Below, piece after piece: positions 35,837-44,406 of a stretch of 64,000 nt of DNA; the stretch's first letter is position 1, and each line of letters begins with the position of its first letter. The notes under the pieces were generated by a model. It ran no database searches, was not told where the DNA came from, and was given only the letters and a program-made list of their open reading frames with translations. The DNA lies in contig JAHJHT010000002.1 in assembly GCA_018823835.1 (NCBI GenBank), positions 1,550,001 through 1,614,000 of the forward strand, given 5' to 3'. The position numbers were made by a program, and so were the translations under genes. The stretch comes from Alphaproteobacteria bacterium. GTDB lineage: Bacteria; Pseudomonadota; Alphaproteobacteria; Rhizobiales; Rhizobiaceae.

Positions 35837-36910
35837 TCAGGCGGTGCGCGGCGAAAGCCTGGTGAAATGGCCCATCTTGCGGCCGGGGCGTGCTTCGCTC
35901 TTCCCGTAGAGGTGCAGCATAAGGCCGGGCTCGGCGAGTAGCGCGGGCGCGCGCAGGACATCGTCGCCGATCAGGTTTTCCATGACGCAGTCGGAATGGC
36001 GCGCGGTGTCGCCGAGCGGCAGGCCGGCAATCGCCCTGATATGCTGCTCGAACTGGGAGACGGTGCAGGCGGCCTCGGTCCAGTGGCCCGAATTATGGAC
36101 GCGCGGCGCGATCTCGTTGACCAGCAGGCTGCCGTCGGCCAGCACGAAAAACTCGACGCCGACGACGCCGACATAGTCCAGCGCCTCGAGAATGGCGAAG
36201 GCGGACGTGCGCGCCGTCTCGGCGGTCGCCGGCGCGACACCGGAGGGAACGGTGGAGCTGTGGAGGATGCCGTCGCGGTGGACATTCAGGGCAGGGTCAT
36301 AGGCAGCTAGAGAATCGTCCCGCCCGCGTGCCGCGATGATCGAGATCTCGCGTTCGAAGGGAACGAGCGACTCGAGGATCAGCGGCACTCCGCCCATCGC
36401 GGCGTAGACGCCATCGGCTCCGCCGGCGTCACGGAAGACGCGCTGGCCCTTGCCGTCATAGCCCATGCGGCGTGTCTTCAGGACGCCGCCACGAAGCGAG
36501 CGTAGCGCCGCAGCGAAATCGGCGTCACTATCCACAGGAAGAAATTCGGCTGTGGACAGTCCCTGGGCGTTGAGGAAACGCTTTTCGATCACGCGGTCCT
36601 GGCTGACCTCGAGCGCTGCGGGCGGCGGACAGACGGGCACGTCGGAAGCAAGGCTGGTCGCGGCGGCGACAGGAACGTTCTCGAATTCGTAAGTGACGAC
36701 CGCGCATTCGCGGACCAGTTCGGCCAGAGCCTCCGGATCATCATAGGCGGCGACGATCTGGCGGTTGGCGAGCTGGGCGGCCGGGCAGTCGGGCTGGGGT
36801 TCGAGAACCAGCGTGCGATAGCCGAGGCGCGCGGCAGCGGCCGCCAGCATCCGGCCAAGCTGACCGCCGCCGATGATCCCGATCGTCGCGCCTGCCGCGA
36901 GCGCGGTCAT
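35837..36910 (-). CDS. purK: 5-(carboxyamino)imidazole ribonucleotide synthase
   Basis: A 357-residue ATP-grasp enzyme that carboxylates AIR to N5-CAIR in purine synthesis. [20 protein letters not shown] opens the nucleotide domain. [17 protein letters not shown] and the [26 protein letters not shown] block are the ATP-grasp landmarks. The ATG overlaps the purE stop (ATGA). Confidence 0.97.
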   Translation of the reverse strand: MTALAAGATIGIIGGGQLGRMLAAAAARLGYRTLVLEPQPDCPAAQLANRQIVAAYDDPEALAELVRECAVVTYEFENVPVAAATSLASDVPVCPPPAALEVSQDRVIEKRFLNAQGLSTAEFLPVDSDADFAAALRSLRGGVLKTRRMGYDGKGQRVFRDAGGADGVYAAMGGVPLILESLVPFEREISIIAARGRDDSLAAYDPALNVHRDGILHSSTVPSGVAPATAETARTSAFAILEALDYVGVVGVEFFVLADGSLLVNEIAPRVHNSGHWTEAACTVSQFEQHIRAIAGLPLGDTARHSDCVMENLIGDDVLRAPALLAEPGLMLHLYGKSEARPGRKMGHFTRLSPRTA

Positions 36911-37404
36911 GGCGTGTCAGTTGGCTGCTCGGCGACCTTCGCGGTCTGTGCCGCGCGGTATGCATCGAGCCGACCGGCCAGGGCGTCGTCGCCGAGTGCC
37001 AGAACCGCGGTTGCGAGCAGCGCCGCATTGACCGCGCCTGCCTTGCCGATGGCCAGCGTGCCGACCGGGATGCCGGCCGGCATCTGGACAATGGAGAGCA
37101 GGGAATCCTGACCGGAGAGCGCCTTCGATTCCACCGGCACGCCAAAGACCGGCAAGGGCGTCAGCGCGGCGGTCATGCCTGGAAGGTGAGCAGCTCCGCC
37201 AGCGCCTGCAATGATCACCTTGATGCCGGCAGCCTTTGCGCCGCGGGCGAACTCGTAAAGGCGTTCGGGCGTGCGGTGGGCGGAGACGATGCGCTTGTCG
37301 TAGGCGACGCCGAGCGCGTCGAGCGCCTCGGCAGCGTGCCGCATCGTTGCCCAGTCGGACTGGCTGCCCATGATGATGGCGACGTCAGCGCGTATTTTGC
37401 TCAA
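36907..37404 (-). CDS. purE: 5-(carboxyamino)imidazole ribonucleotide mutase
   Basis: About 165 residues; moves the carboxyl from N5-CAIR to [20 protein letters not shown], the [14 protein letters not shown] block and [11 protein letters not shown] are the active-site regions. There is no ATG in a suitable place. The TTG at 37404 (reading [14 protein letters not shown]) matches usual PurE N-termini and is taken as start; another TTG at 37461 is possible. Confidence 0.93.
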   Translation of the reverse strand: MSKIRADVAIIMGSQSDWATMRHAAEALDALGVAYDKRIVSAHRTPERLYEFARGAKAAGIKVIIAGAGGAAHLPGMTAALTPLPVFGVPVESKALSGQDSLLSIVQMPAGIPVGTLAIGKAGAVNAALLATAVLALGDDALAGRLDAYRAAQTAKVAEQPTDTP

Positions 37405-37483
37405 GAGCCTGGTTCCTGCCGAAAGAGCGCGGGAAGTAACGGAATTCCCCGCTTGCCGCAAGGATGGAGGCTGAGGGGGCGAA

Positions 37484-37726
37484 TCACGCGATGATGTCGG
37501 GAATGATCTTGTCTTCCAGGTTCTTGATACGGTCCTTGAAAGCCAGCTTCTTCTTCTTCATGCGCTGGATCTGCAGGGGATCGCAGCCCATCGCGATCAT
37601 CGCGTCGATGGCCGCATCGAAGTCGGCATGATCCTGTTTCAGTTTGGCATATTCCAGGCGGATTTCAGTCTGTTCCTGGTCCAAAATGTCCACCGTCTGC
37701 AAGTTTAGGTGCAAAAAGAGCACCAA
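37484..37726 (-). CDS. YdcH/DUF465 family small helical protein
   Basis: Up to 80 residues, mostly charged helix: [20 protein letters not shown], then [20 protein letters not shown] and a PDIIA end, typical of DUF465. The start is uncertain because only TTG/GTG codons are available; homologues suggest it begins near LDQEQTEIR, that is at 37684. A divergent second DUF465 gene starts 197 bp away. Function is unknown. Confidence 0.8.
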   Translation of the reverse strand: MVLFLHLNLQTVDILDQEQTEIRLEYAKLKQDHADFDAAIDAMIAMGCDPLQIQRMKKKKLAFKDRIKNLEDKIIPDIIA

Positions 37727-37923
37727 TCCGGATAGGTCCGGAGCAAAGACGACCGGCGCGCAGCCCTTAGCACATTTCGTTGCGGCGGGAAATCCTACGA
37801 ACGCATGTTCGACATCGGATTTTTCTGATGGCAGACTGTCATCGTGCCGTCACAGTGCGGACCAGCGGTGGAAATCGGCTGTGGGCGGTGCGCTCGAGGA
37901 ACCCAACAAGGGAGCATCCAATC

Positions 37924-38103
37924 ATGTCGCTTGCCAACCACCTTGAAACGCTGCAGCGGAAACACGGCGATATCGAACGCGAGCTCGATGAGGCGATGCT
38001 TCATCCGTCCGTGGACGATCTCCTGATCGTGCGTCTGAAGCGGCGCAAGCTGGCAATCAAGGACGAGATTGAAAAACTGAAGGCCAACCCGACTCACCAC
38101 TAG
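37924..38103 (+). CDS. YdcH/DUF465 family small helical protein
   Basis: A 59-residue protein, MSLANHLETLQRKHGDIEREL, with VRLKRRKLAIKDEIEKL at the end, the DUF465 pattern of two antiparallel helices. AGGGAG lies upstream of the ATG. It is divergent from the other DUF465 gene, and their similarity suggests an old duplication. An inverted repeat without a T run follows at 38134-38162. Confidence 0.85.
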   Translation: MSLANHLETLQRKHGDIERELDEAMLHPSVDDLLIVRLKRRKLAIKDEIEKLKANPTHH

Positions 38104-38230
38104 ACAGGTTCGAAACCCCAAGATCGAACACTCCGTCCGGCGTCAGGATACGGCGCCGGACGCGAGCTACGGCACATTGGCCGTCATGCGGCCGGCCGCA
38201 GCCGCATAAACCGACGTTTGCGCCGCAGAC

Positions 38231-38959
38231 TCAATCGAAATTGCAGGGCCAGTCAGCGCCGGGCGTCAGGCCTTCAGGCAGCTTGGTGTCGGCATTGCCG
38301 CAGGACATGTTGACCTGCCATTGCGCCAGGCCGGTGCTCTGCGACAGGTCAAGACCGTCGATCCGCGTCAGGAAGAAGAAAGCGTCGGTGAAGTCGATCG
38401 CGCCGGTGAACTTCGACTTCGAGAAGTCGGCCCGTGCAAGATTGGCCAGGACGAACCGGCTGCCCGTGATGTCGGCATCGGCGAAGTCGGCGCGGCCGAG
38501 CTCGGCCTTGGTGAAGTCGGCATTGGTGAGGTTGGCGCCCGTGAAGTTTGAACGCTGGATCTCGGCACTGGCAAAGACCGCCCCTTGCGCGTCGATGCCG
38601 CTGAAATCGGTGCGATAGCCCTCGATGCGGTCGAACTTGGCCCCCTTTGCCTTGGCACCGGCCAGCGAAGCGCGGACCAGGGTTGCCTTTTCAAGGCTGG
38701 CGGCAAGAAGGTTGGTGTCGCGCAGATCGGTCGAGGTGAAATCGACATCCGTCAGAATGGCACCGTTCAGGTCGGCGCCGCGCAGGATGATCAGCTTCTT
38801 CTCGCAGTCCGTCCAATCGATACCGGGAGACGCCTCGGTCCGGCAGTTCACCTCGGCGGCCGAAGCCGAAGCGGGCAAGCCCACTTGAAGTGCGCAGATG
38901 GCGGCCAACAGACCAAATCCACGCAACGCTGGTCGCAGTTTCCTGACCGCCTCAAACAT
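38231..38959 (-). CDS. Secreted pentapeptide-repeat protein
   Basis: A 242-residue protein with a signal peptide (GFGLLAAICALQVGLPASASA). From about residue 58 to 190 it has tandem five-residue repeats with central Leu or Phe (for example RGADLNGAIL, TGANLTNADF, LGRADFADAD), which fold as a right-handed beta-helix. Four cysteines flank the helix: NCRTE and DCEKK before it, MSCGN and PCNFD after it. The family has no single function; periplasmic location is inferred from the signal. Confidence 0.88.
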   Translation of the reverse strand: MFEAVRKLRPALRGFGLLAAICALQVGLPASASAAEVNCRTEASPGIDWTDCEKKLIILRGADLNGAILTDVDFTSTDLRDTNLLAASLEKATLVRASLAGAKAKGAKFDRIEGYRTDFSGIDAQGAVFASAEIQRSNFTGANLTNADFTKAELGRADFADADITGSRFVLANLARADFSKSKFTGAIDFTDAFFFLTRIDGLDLSQSTGLAQWQVNMSCGNADTKLPEGLTPGADWPCNFD

Positions 38960-39055
38960 CGACTTTCCTCTCAGACCTCTCAGTTGCGGGCCACCCTATC
39001 AAGCTGATCCGGCGGCGTCATCTCACCATGTTCGTGTAGAGGCACGGGCGCCCGG

Positions 39056-39319
39056 TCACTCTTGCCAGAACTGGTCGAGCCAGATGTTCAGCTTCAGAAA
39101 TCCCGGCACGGAGACCGCGTAGATGCGGCTTGTGCCCTCGGCGCGGGCATTGACCAGGCCGGCGTCGAGCAGGATCTTGAGATGCTGTGACACGGCCGGC
39201 CGCGACACGGGCAACCCGGACGCAAGCTCGTTCACGGTCTTGGGCCCCCTGCGCAGCTCTTCCAGCAGGTGGCGGCGGTTCGGATCGGCGATGGCCGCGA
39301 AGGCGTCGGCGGAGCTCAT
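39056..39319 (-). CDS. ArsR-family winged-helix transcriptional regulator
   Basis: An 87-residue protein: FAAIADPNRRHLLEELRRGP, then the recognition region LPVSRPAVSQHLKILLDAGLV. No metal-binding cysteine motif is present, so it is not a classic metal sensor; it fits the SdpR-like branch. It lies 30 bp after the MFS gene on the same strand and may regulate it. Confidence 0.88.
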   Translation of the reverse strand: MSSADAFAAIADPNRRHLLEELRRGPKTVNELASGLPVSRPAVSQHLKILLDAGLVNARAEGTSRIYAVSVPGFLKLNIWLDQFWQE

Positions 39320-39349
39320 ATGCCTTTGTGCGGCAAGATGGCCGCAATC

Positions 39350-40606
39350 TCAATTGCCTTCTTGCTCCGGTTGGTCGGGGGTGCGCGGGTCGAGCAGCGC
39401 GGCCTGCGGGGTGACACCCCGCTCGGCAGGCAGAGTCTTGAAGGCCTCGCGCTCATCGAAGGGAACCGGGGCGCGCCTGGAGATGCGCAGCAGCGTGTAG
39501 CCAACCAGCAGGAAATGCGGCAGCGCCGTCGCCAGGAAGATGCTCTCCGGGGGCAGGGCGCCCATCAGGGCCGCAGCCAGCATCGGACCGATCATGGTGC
39601 CGAAGCCGTAGAGCAGCAGCAGGCCGCCGGAGACCTTGACGAAATCCTCGGGCCTGGCGTGGTCGTTGGCGTGGGCGACGGCAAGGGAATAGAGGGTGTA
39701 GGCGAATGCGCCGTAAGCCGCGGTCATGGCGATGACCAGGAGCCCGGAGCGTGGCGCGACCAGGAAGATCAGGACGCCGAAGATGCCGCACATCGCCGAC
39801 GCCCCGGTCAGCACAAAACGCCGGTCGGTCCTGTCGGAGAGGCGGCCGACCGGAAGCTGCAGGGCCGCGCCGGCGACCACGACAAGGCTCATCATCAACG
39901 CGATCTCGGCGGTGGAGATGCCGATTCGGGCGCCGTACACGGCGCCCAGAGTGCCCCATGCGCCGTTGGCAACGCCGGTGAGAAGACAGGCGGCAGAGGC
40001 GACCGGGGAATTGGCATAGAGCCCCTTGATGTCGAGCGAGACATCCTGCAGCGGGGCCGGGCTGGCCGCGTTCGAGACGGCGGTCGGAATGAGCGACAGG
40101 CAGAAAAAGATGCCGGTGACCATGAACAGCGAGGCGGTGCCGACATCGCCGGCGGCGACAATCATCTGGCCTGCCATGATCGAGGCGTAGGTGACCATCA
40201 TGTAGAGACCGAACACGGTGCCCCGGTTCTCGTTGGTTGACTTCTCGTTCAGCCAGCTCTCGATGACCATGAAGGCGCCCGCCATGACAAAGCCGGTGAA
40301 GGCGCGCAGCAGGATCCAGACATATTCGTCGATGATCAGGCCGGTGAGCAGCGCCACGATGGCGCCCGCAGCCGCGAAGGTACCGAAGGCGCGGACATGT
40401 CCGGCGCGGCGCACGATGCGCGGCGCAAAGAAGCAGCCGGTGACGAAGCCGCCCGCCCAGGCCGTGCCCATCAGGCCGAGCGAGGCCGTCGAGAACCCCT
40501 CGAGCTGGCCGCGCAACGGCAGCAGCAGGCCGTGCAGACCCGACGCAGCGAGAAGGAAAGCGGTGCCGCGCAGCAGGGAGAGGATCGGACGATAAGTGGC
40601 AAACAT
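39350..40606 (-). CDS. MFS transporter (YcaD-like)
   Basis: A 418-residue protein with about twelve transmembrane helices in two halves. LRAFTGFVMAGAFMVIESWLNEKST and the LQLPVGRLSDRTDRRFVL loop between halves are typical of the YcaD/MFS_1 group. The substrate is unknown. Its neighbour downstream is an ArsR-type regulator. Confidence 0.88.
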   Translation of the reverse strand: MFATYRPILSLLRGTAFLLAASGLHGLLLPLRGQLEGFSTASLGLMGTAWAGGFVTGCFFAPRIVRRAGHVRAFGTFAAAGAIVALLTGLIIDEYVWILLRAFTGFVMAGAFMVIESWLNEKSTNENRGTVFGLYMMVTYASIMAGQMIVAAGDVGTASLFMVTGIFFCLSLIPTAVSNAASPAPLQDVSLDIKGLYANSPVASAACLLTGVANGAWGTLGAVYGARIGISTAEIALMMSLVVVAGAALQLPVGRLSDRTDRRFVLTGASAMCGIFGVLIFLVAPRSGLLVIAMTAAYGAFAYTLYSLAVAHANDHARPEDFVKVSGGLLLLYGFGTMIGPMLAAALMGALPPESIFLATALPHFLLVGYTLLRISRRAPVPFDEREAFKTLPAERGVTPQAALLDPRTPDQPEQEGN

Positions 40607-40696
40607 CAGGTTTCCGGCTTTCGAATCAGCAGACGATTGGCCGCCCGTGGACAGGTAGTTTCAGGCTTTTTCCGGACCGGCCAGCGCAAACGCGCG

Positions 40697-40891
40697 TCAG
40701 CCGCGCCGGAACAACGCCTCTGCCGCCGACCGGGTTTCCCCCTTGGCTTCGAGGTCGGCCTCCAGCCGGGCTATTTCGGCGCGCAGAAGTGCGATCCGCT
40801 CGGTGAGTTCGCTGGCCGAAAGCAGGGCGAGGTCCTGTCCGATCTCGTGCGGCCTGGACTTCTTCGGCGCTTCCTCGTCGAAAATTGCCAT
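40697..40891 (-). CDS. DUF1192 family small protein
   Basis: A 64-residue protein, MAIFDEEAPKKSRPHEIGQDL, then LSASELTERIALLRAEIARLE. GGAGGAG precedes the ATG. DUF1192 is an alphaproteobacterial family of unknown function whose members are about this length. Confidence 0.88.
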   Translation of the reverse strand: MAIFDEEAPKKSRPHEIGQDLALLSASELTERIALLRAEIARLEADLEAKGETRSAAEALFRRG

Positions 40892-40985
40892 GGCGCTCCT
40901 CCGTTTGCATCGTCGGCGGCAAAGCATACATAGTCTGGCCAGATGAATAAACGCCGCGTGCCGGCGACCCGTGAGAGGATGCCGC

Positions 40986-41996
40986 ATGGCTACCGTTTCG
41001 AAGCTGCCCGAAAAGATGACCGCGATCGCGATTTCGGAGCCTGGCGGACCCCGGGTATTGAAGCCCGAGAGGCGGGACGTACCCCAGCCCGGCAGCGGCG
41101 AAATCCTGATCAGGGTCAAGGCGGCGGGCGTAAACCGGCCCGACGTCCTGCAGCGCAAGGGTGCCTATCCGGCGCCGCCCGGCGCGTCGGACCTGCCCGG
41201 CCTCGAAGTCTCCGGCGAGGTCGTGGCGCTCGGCGAGGGGGCGGCGCGCTGGCGGCATGGCGATGCCGTCTGTGCGCTGGTTGCTGGCGGCGGTTATGCC
41301 GAATACGTCACCGTCGACGCGAGCAACGCACTGCCGCTGCCCGAGGGTTTCACCTTCACCGAGGCCGCGGCCATCCCCGAGACCTTCTTCACCGTCTGGC
41401 ACAATGTCTTCGAGCGCGGCGGGCTGGCGAGCGGCGAAACGCTGCTCGTGCACGGCGGCTCGTCGGGTATCGGCACGACGGCAATCCAGCTTGCCTCGTC
41501 GTTCGGAGCCTATGTCATCGTCACCGCAGGGTCGGCTGAAAAATGCGAGGCCTGCCTGAAGCTCGGGGCCGATCGCGCCATCAACTACCGCAGCGAAGAC
41601 TTCGTGGCCGAGGTGAAGGAGGCGACGGGAGGCAAGGGCGCCGACGTCATCCTCGACATGGTGGCGGGTGACTATGTCGCCCGCAATTACCATGCGGCGG
41701 CGGTCGACGGGCGCATCGTGCAGATCGCGGTGCAGGGCGGCGCGGTGGCGAGCACCGATTTCTCCAGGCTGATGGTGAAGCGGCTGACGCATACCGGCTC
41801 AACGCTGAGGCCGCGCACCGTAGCGTTCAAGGGCGCGATTGCCGCGGCGCTCGAAGCCAAGGTATGGCCGCTGCTGGCGACGCGCGCGGTGGCGCCCGTG
41901 ATGGACATGATCTTCCCGCTCAAGGAAGCCTGGCGCGCGCATGAGCGCATGGAGGAGGGCGCGCATATCGGCAAGATCGTGCTCGACGTTTCCTAG
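40986..41996 (+). CDS. NAD(P)H quinone oxidoreductase, PIG3/MDR family
   Basis: A 336-residue zinc-free medium-chain dehydrogenase. The N-terminal GroES-like domain has AGVNRPDVLQRKGAYPAPPG. The Rossmann domain has LLVHGGSSGIGTTAIQLA, and the C-terminus ends FPLKEAWRAHERMEEGAHIGK. It reduces quinones or enones with NADPH by family. The ATG at 40986 has AGAGG upstream; a 5-residue extension is possible. Confidence 0.92.
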   Translation: MATVSKLPEKMTAIAISEPGGPRVLKPERRDVPQPGSGEILIRVKAAGVNRPDVLQRKGAYPAPPGASDLPGLEVSGEVVALGEGAARWRHGDAVCALVAGGGYAEYVTVDASNALPLPEGFTFTEAAAIPETFFTVWHNVFERGGLASGETLLVHGGSSGIGTTAIQLASSFGAYVIVTAGSAEKCEACLKLGADRAINYRSEDFVAEVKEATGGKGADVILDMVAGDYVARNYHAAAVDGRIVQIAVQGGAVASTDFSRLMVKRLTHTGSTLRPRTVAFKGAIAAALEAKVWPLLATRAVAPVMDMIFPLKEAWRAHERMEEGAHIGKIVLDVS

Positions 41997-42208
41997 CGGC
42001 AAGAAGGTCGACGCGGTCAGGGCTGAACTGGCGCTGCAGGGCAAGATGAATGGGGCGCCAAGGCGCGCCGGATGTCCTGTTCGGGTGGCCGATTGTTCGG
42101 CATTCTAACAACTTTTCTCAGGCATGATTCACGCCGTCCATACCGATTCTTTTGAGGATTTTCCTGTACTTACGTCAGGCAGGAAATGGCACGAGTATCG
42201 GTGGAGTC

Positions 42209-42373
42209 ATGATCGCTATGTTTCGTACCCTGATGTCAGAGTTGCTGAGCTTCTTGCACTTCAGCACCGGCCAAGCCAGCCACGCAGTCTCTGCAAGGCG
42301 CGTGGCCCCGGCCCCCTATTCGGAAGCTGCGGCCGCGGCCTGGCTGATGGAACGTGAGCGGCGCCGCCGCTAG
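42209..42373 (+). CDS. Possible small hypothetical ORF
   Basis: A 54-residue ORF starting MIAMFRTLMSELLSFLHFST and ending in Arg residues (MERERRRR). GGTGGAG lies close upstream. The first half is amphipathic or hydrophobic. The gene is uncertain; the frame continues upstream to a TTG at 42152. Confidence 0.35.
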   Translation: MIAMFRTLMSELLSFLHFSTGQASHAVSARRVAPAPYSEAAAAAWLMERERRRR

Positions 42374-42519
42374 CATCGCCTCGATCCCCGCCTGCCGGGT
42401 CGGTCGCCGACGCGGTCGAAGGCGGCCTTGCTTCCGGTCAATACCGCCGGGTGGCTGAAGCGGCACCGCGTCGCTGCGGATCATCGCCGGAAAGTCACAG
42501 GAAGCGGAGCGGGATGTGC

Positions 42520-44067
42520 TCAGGCCTGCGCCTTGGAGCCGATCCCCTTGCCGCCCTTCCCCTTCTGAAAATGACCTTGCGAAATCGTCGCCACGAATTC
42601 GAACTCGTTCCCGGCGAATTTCCGCTGGAAACTGCCGCCCAGCATGCGTTCGACGACCGCGCGGATCAGCACGGTGCCGTATCCCTCGCGCCCGCTATTG
42701 GCGACCGGCGCATCAAGCACCTCCTTCCACAGGAATTGCAGCTGGTCGGAATCGGTCACGGTCCAACAGATCGCGACGGTGCCGGCCGGCCGGCTCACCG
42801 CACCGTGCTTGAGCGAGTTGGTGACCAGCTCGTGCAGCATGAGGGACAGGGGCATGATCGCCGAGGGCATGACGTCGACGGGGTCCCCCTCGATCGACAG
42901 GGAACTGCCGTTCGGAAAAAGCTGAACGGCCTCCTCGACCAGCGTGCGCAGCGAGGCCGGGCCGTCGACGGCCTCGATGAAATGCCGGTTGGCCTTGCCA
43001 ATCGTCAGGAGGCGGGTTTCGAAGGACTCCTTCAGCTCCGCAACCGTACCGGCCGACTTGCAGCAGTTGCGGAAAATCGATGCCAGGATCGACATGCTGT
43101 TGCCGACACGGTGCGCCAGTTCGCGGCGCAGCAGTTCGCGCGATTCGCTCTCCTCCTTGCGATCGAGGGCAAGGCTGACATGTCCGCTGATCGTGTAGGC
43201 GGTCTTGATCAGATGGTCGTTTAGCGGAATTTCGGTGGCGGAGAAGAATTCCATCACCGCACGGACCTCGCCCCGCCTGCGGACCGGAAACGCAAAGCCG
43301 CTGATCAGCCCGAGTGCGGCGTAGTCGGCGGCCCTCTGGAAATTGTCGTCGCTCTGGATGTCCGCGATAACCAGCGGGGCTTCCGACGCCCAGACCCTGC
43401 CGGGCAGTCCCTGCCCCCTGACGAAGGTCGTGCGGCGAGAGATTTCCCGCGCCGGGGCATAGCGCTCCTCGGTGAAATGAAAGAGGCCCGACGAACGCAG
43501 CTCGTTGCCGCCACCCGGACCGCCCACCTCGTAGAGATGTCCGACGGAGCACCCGGTCACTTCGCAGATCTTCTGAAGGCAGAACTCGGCCAGCGCCGGC
43601 GAACTTATTTCATCGACCAGCTTCTGGGATATCTCGAACAGGATCTCGGCCTCGATGGCGCGTTGCTGAAGCTGCCGCCTGCTGTTCTCCTGTTCCTCGA
43701 GGCTGCGGATGAAGGCGTAGAAGACAGTCTTGCCGTCGGCGGCAATGGGTATCACCGACAATTCGACCGGAAACTCCCTGCCGCCCGTATCGAGCGCCGT
43801 GATCTGGATGCGATTGTTGAGTACGGGACCATGGCCGGTCTGAAGATAACGACGGAGGCCTTCGTCGTGCGCCGCGCGGTGCTGGTGCGGAATGATTAGG
43901 TCGCCCATATTCCGGCCGATCGCCACCGAAGCGGCCCAGCCGAATATCTGCTCGGCGCTCCTGTTCCAGGCGATGACAATACCAGCATCGTCCATTCCCA
44001 CCACCGCATCGAGTGCGCTGTCGAACAGGTTATGGATATGGGGCGACATGCCTGGCGGATTTTGCAT
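42520..44067 (-). CDS. PAS-GAF-HWE sensor histidine kinase (orphan)
   Basis: A 515-residue soluble kinase without membrane helices. A PAS domain spans about residues 8-125 (FDSALDAVVGMDDAGIVIAWNRSAEQIFGW). GAF covers about 145-305. The C-terminal HWE domain has H-box ELAHRVGNSMSIL, N-box LHELVTNSLKHGA and the WKE of the family name. No response regulator is adjacent. Kinases of this type in alphaproteobacteria often respond to light, redox or envelope signals, and some feed the general stress response; neither is shown here. Confidence 0.88.
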   Translation of the reverse strand: MQNPPGMSPHIHNLFDSALDAVVGMDDAGIVIAWNRSAEQIFGWAASVAIGRNMGDLIIPHQHRAAHDEGLRRYLQTGHGPVLNNRIQITALDTGGREFPVELSVIPIAADGKTVFYAFIRSLEEQENSRRQLQQRAIEAEILFEISQKLVDEISSPALAEFCLQKICEVTGCSVGHLYEVGGPGGGNELRSSGLFHFTEERYAPAREISRRTTFVRGQGLPGRVWASEAPLVIADIQSDDNFQRAADYAALGLISGFAFPVRRRGEVRAVMEFFSATEIPLNDHLIKTAYTISGHVSLALDRKEESESRELLRRELAHRVGNSMSILASIFRNCCKSAGTVAELKESFETRLLTIGKANRHFIEAVDGPASLRTLVEEAVQLFPNGSSLSIEGDPVDVMPSAIMPLSLMLHELVTNSLKHGAVSRPAGTVAICWTVTDSDQLQFLWKEVLDAPVANSGREGYGTVLIRAVVERMLGGSFQRKFAGNEFEFVATISQGHFQKGKGGKGIGSKAQA

Positions 44068-44406
44068 CGAGACCCTTGACGGATTAACGCCGGGACATAT
44101 GCCGGACAGTCAAAATAGTTCCCGAAGCGATACATCGCCGCGGCTTTTCTGGATAGTCGCGTTGCTCGGATGAGCCGCTCGATTCTGGCGGACGGCAGGA
44201 AGCCTCGGTCCTGGCTGATGGACCCCGACCTAGCCCGACCCGGGACGGATGCGGGGTCATCGATGAAGATGGCTTTTTGATGGGAAGGGACGGATTGCGC
44301 GGGCGGCGAAAGCCGAAAGGGCCGCGGCATGAATGCCGCGGCCCTTGTTGCCGGTCCTTGCCTCTAGGCTCCCCTATGCGGAAAGCAGAGGCTTACGGGA
44401 CCCCGG
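44068..44406. other. Intergenic region between the histidine kinase and the phytase-like gene
   Basis: About 340 bp with no supported gene. It contains the histidine kinase promoter on the right of its start and the strong hairpin at 44317-44346. No other repeat or binding motif stands out. Confidence 0.5.
44317..44346 (-). terminator. Hairpin after the phytase-like gene
   Basis: A 13-bp perfect stem (AAGGGCCGCGGCA/TGCCGCGGCCCTT) with the loop TGAA, about 60 bp beyond the stop at 44407. On the minus strand it is followed only by TTTCGG, so it is a strong stem with a weak T tract. Confidence 0.6.

Noticed and set aside
38134..38162. Inverted repeat CGTCCGGCG...CGCCGGACG after the second DUF465 gene
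   Set aside because: Could be a terminator stem but the loop is 11 nt and no T run follows on either strand.
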